Shown here piece after piece: positions 62,958 through 64,000 of a DNA stretch of 64,000 nucleotides. The notes below the pieces were generated by a model that did no database searches, was not told the DNA's origin, and saw only the letters and a list, made by a program, of their open reading frames with translations. The stretch comes from Pseudomonadota bacterium. GTDB taxonomy: Bacteria > Pseudomonadota > Gammaproteobacteria > Burkholderiales > Burkholderiaceae. Position numbers and translations under genes: made by a program. The stretch's first letter is position 1. The number at the start of each line of letters is the position of its first letter. The DNA lies in the NCBI GenBank assembly GCA_029777935.1, contig JAKORH010000168.1, positions 3,161 to 67,160 of the forward strand. Direction: 5' to 3'.

Positions 62958-64000
62958 TTTCGGAGCCGGGCGCCGACGCGGGCGGTCAGGCCTTCGATCA
63001 CGACGGCTATCGCCGCATCCACGTCAGCATCGCTCATGGTGCGGTCAGTATCTTGCAGAACCATCCGGAACGCAAGACTTTTCTCTTTATTTAACAACGC
63101 GTTAGCGCCTACTCCCGCGACTTTGCTTGAATCGTCGCCGACCGCTCGGTAAAGGTCGAACAAACGGAATTCGCGCAGCGACGAAAGACGCTCATCCGTC
63201 CGGACGAGTTCACGCACCTCATCCTGGATCCGCTGCGCGGTGACGTGCTCGTCCACGATCAACGCGAGGTCGCGAACGACGGCAGGGAAGCGCGGCACGG
63301 GCTGCGCCGTCGGCACGCGTGCGGCCAGCAACGGTTCGACGTCGAGTTCGAAGACGATCGGTGCTTTCGGCAATTCGTGCTTCTGCTGCCAGCGCGGATG
63401 CAGTTCGCCGATCCAGCCGATCGCGCTGCCGTCCAGTTCGATGCGCGCCGCGCGGCCCGGATGCAGCGCCGGATGCGTGAACGCGACGAAGCGCGCTGAA
63501 TCGTTGCCGATCAGCCGCTCCACATCGCCCTTCACGTCGAACAAATCGATCTCGCGCTTGCGCTCGCCCCATTGTTCGTCCACGGCAAGGCCGTAGGCCA
63601 GTCCCCCGATATGCAACGGCTGCTGCGTGCCCGCGACTGCGAGCGGGCCGTCCGCCGCGGCAGGCGCACGCAGGAACACGCGGCCCAGTTCGAAGATGCG
63701 GACACGACTGGCCTTGCGATTCAGGTTGTACTTCAGCGCCGCGACCAGACCACCGAGCAGCGACGAGCGCATCACCGCGTACTGCGCGGCGATCGGGTTG
63801 ATCACGCGGATCGGATCCGCATTGCCGCACAAGTCGCTCTCCCACGCAGGATCGACGAACGAGAAGTTCACGAGTTCCTGATAACCGGCCTGCGCCAGTT
63901 CGCTCCGAAGCGCATGCGGCGAACGCCGATCTTCGCGCGCGGCGCGCATCACCGCGCGCGCGCGCGGCGGATGCGCCGCAATGCGCTCGTAGCCCCACAG
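62954..64000 (-). CDS. pheT: Phenylalanyl-tRNA synthetase beta subunit (5' end outside window)
   Basis: C-terminal 348 codons of the large PheRS subunit, running off the right edge; the frame is open to base 64000 ([12 protein letters not shown]). Visible: the B5 end, the synthetase-like core ([60 protein letters not shown]), and the ferredoxin-fold anticodon-binding domain ([18 protein letters not shown] through [11 protein letters not shown]). It heads the pheT-ihfA-merR group. Confidence 0.97.
   Translation of the reverse strand: MWGYERIAAHPPRARAVMRAAREDRRSPHALRSELAQAGYQELVNFSFVDPAWESDLCGNADPIRVINPIAAQYAVMRSSLLGGLVAALKYNLNRKASRVRIFELGRVFLRAPAAADGPLAVAGTQQPLHIGGLAYGLAVDEQWGERKREIDLFDVKGDVERLIGNDSARFVAFTHPALHPGRAARIELDGSAIGWIGELHPRWQQKHELPKAPIVFELDVEPLLAARVPTAQPVPRFPAVVRDLALIVDEHVTAQRIQDEVRELVRTDERLSSLREFRLFDLYRAVGDDSSKVAGVGANALLNKEKSLAFRMVLQDTDRTMSDADVDAAIAVVIEGLTARVGARLRK

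Overview
The window is GC-rich, gene-dense chromosomal DNA. Its gene order is one seen in Betaproteobacteria, probably Burkholderiales or a close relative: pheT-ihfA-merR, surE-pcm-nlpD, ndk-rlmN-pilF-rodZ-ispG-hisS-yfgM-bamB-der-hfq-hflX-hflK-hflC-DUF2065-hisZ-purA, then rnr-rlmB, rpsF-priB-rpsR-rplI-dnaB and hom-thrC. The organism assignment is inferred from gene content and order; no rRNA or other marker lies in the window.

Layout, left to right. (1) 1-9.0 kb: the 3' part of tamB, a convergent membrane diguanylate cyclase, then a chaperone/protease cluster (cbpA, cbpM and a second-copy-type ftsH) followed by an inverted-repeat element. (2) 9.0-16.4 kb, minus strand: alaC, a REP-like element, then hom-thrC-GNAT-mobB-moeA-moaD-moaE-crcB. 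From hom to crcB the genes touch or overlap, so threonine synthesis, molybdenum cofactor maturation and fluoride export appear to be co-transcribed. (3) 16.4-19 kb, plus strand: an MTH938-type protein, bcp and phoH, closed by a strong bidirectional terminator. (4) 19-27.8 kb, minus strand: rnr, rlmB, sir2, the rpsF-priB-rpsR-rplI operon, dnaB, a DUF456 protein and a branched-chain amino acid binding protein. (5) 27.85 kb: tRNA-Leu(CAG), whose 3' end is an attachment site. (6) 27.94-41.59 kb: an integrated element of about 13.65 kb bounded by exact 20-bp direct repeats. (7) 41.6-64 kb, minus strand: a long housekeeping stretch from pheT down to a phosphoribosyltransferase, including tRNA-Pro(GGG).

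The integrated element is the most unusual part. It has a P4-type tyrosine integrase next to the tRNA, an AlpA/Vis-type regulator, a large TOPRIM/DUF927 primase-helicase-like protein and a second AlpA-like HTH protein. This is the layout of phage satellites (P4/PICI-like). It also carries a short tail-related block: a possible tail assembly chaperone, an HK97-gp10-like protein and a 799-residue lambda-type tape measure protein. No terminase, portal, major capsid, major tail, lysis or baseplate gene is visible. An S49 peptidase of the phage head-maturation type follows the tape measure gene, with its nucleophile position read as alanine. Either the element is a satellite that carries its own tail-length genes, or it is an eroded prophage; a 15-codon ORF between the tape measure and peptidase genes looks like a deletion scar.

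Other points of interest: hflX appears to start at CTG, coupled to the hfq stop as CTGA; dnaB's N-terminus is partly encoded by a repeat; the tRNA-Leu terminator was separated from its gene by the insertion; and several very small ORFs sit inside the element's operon.
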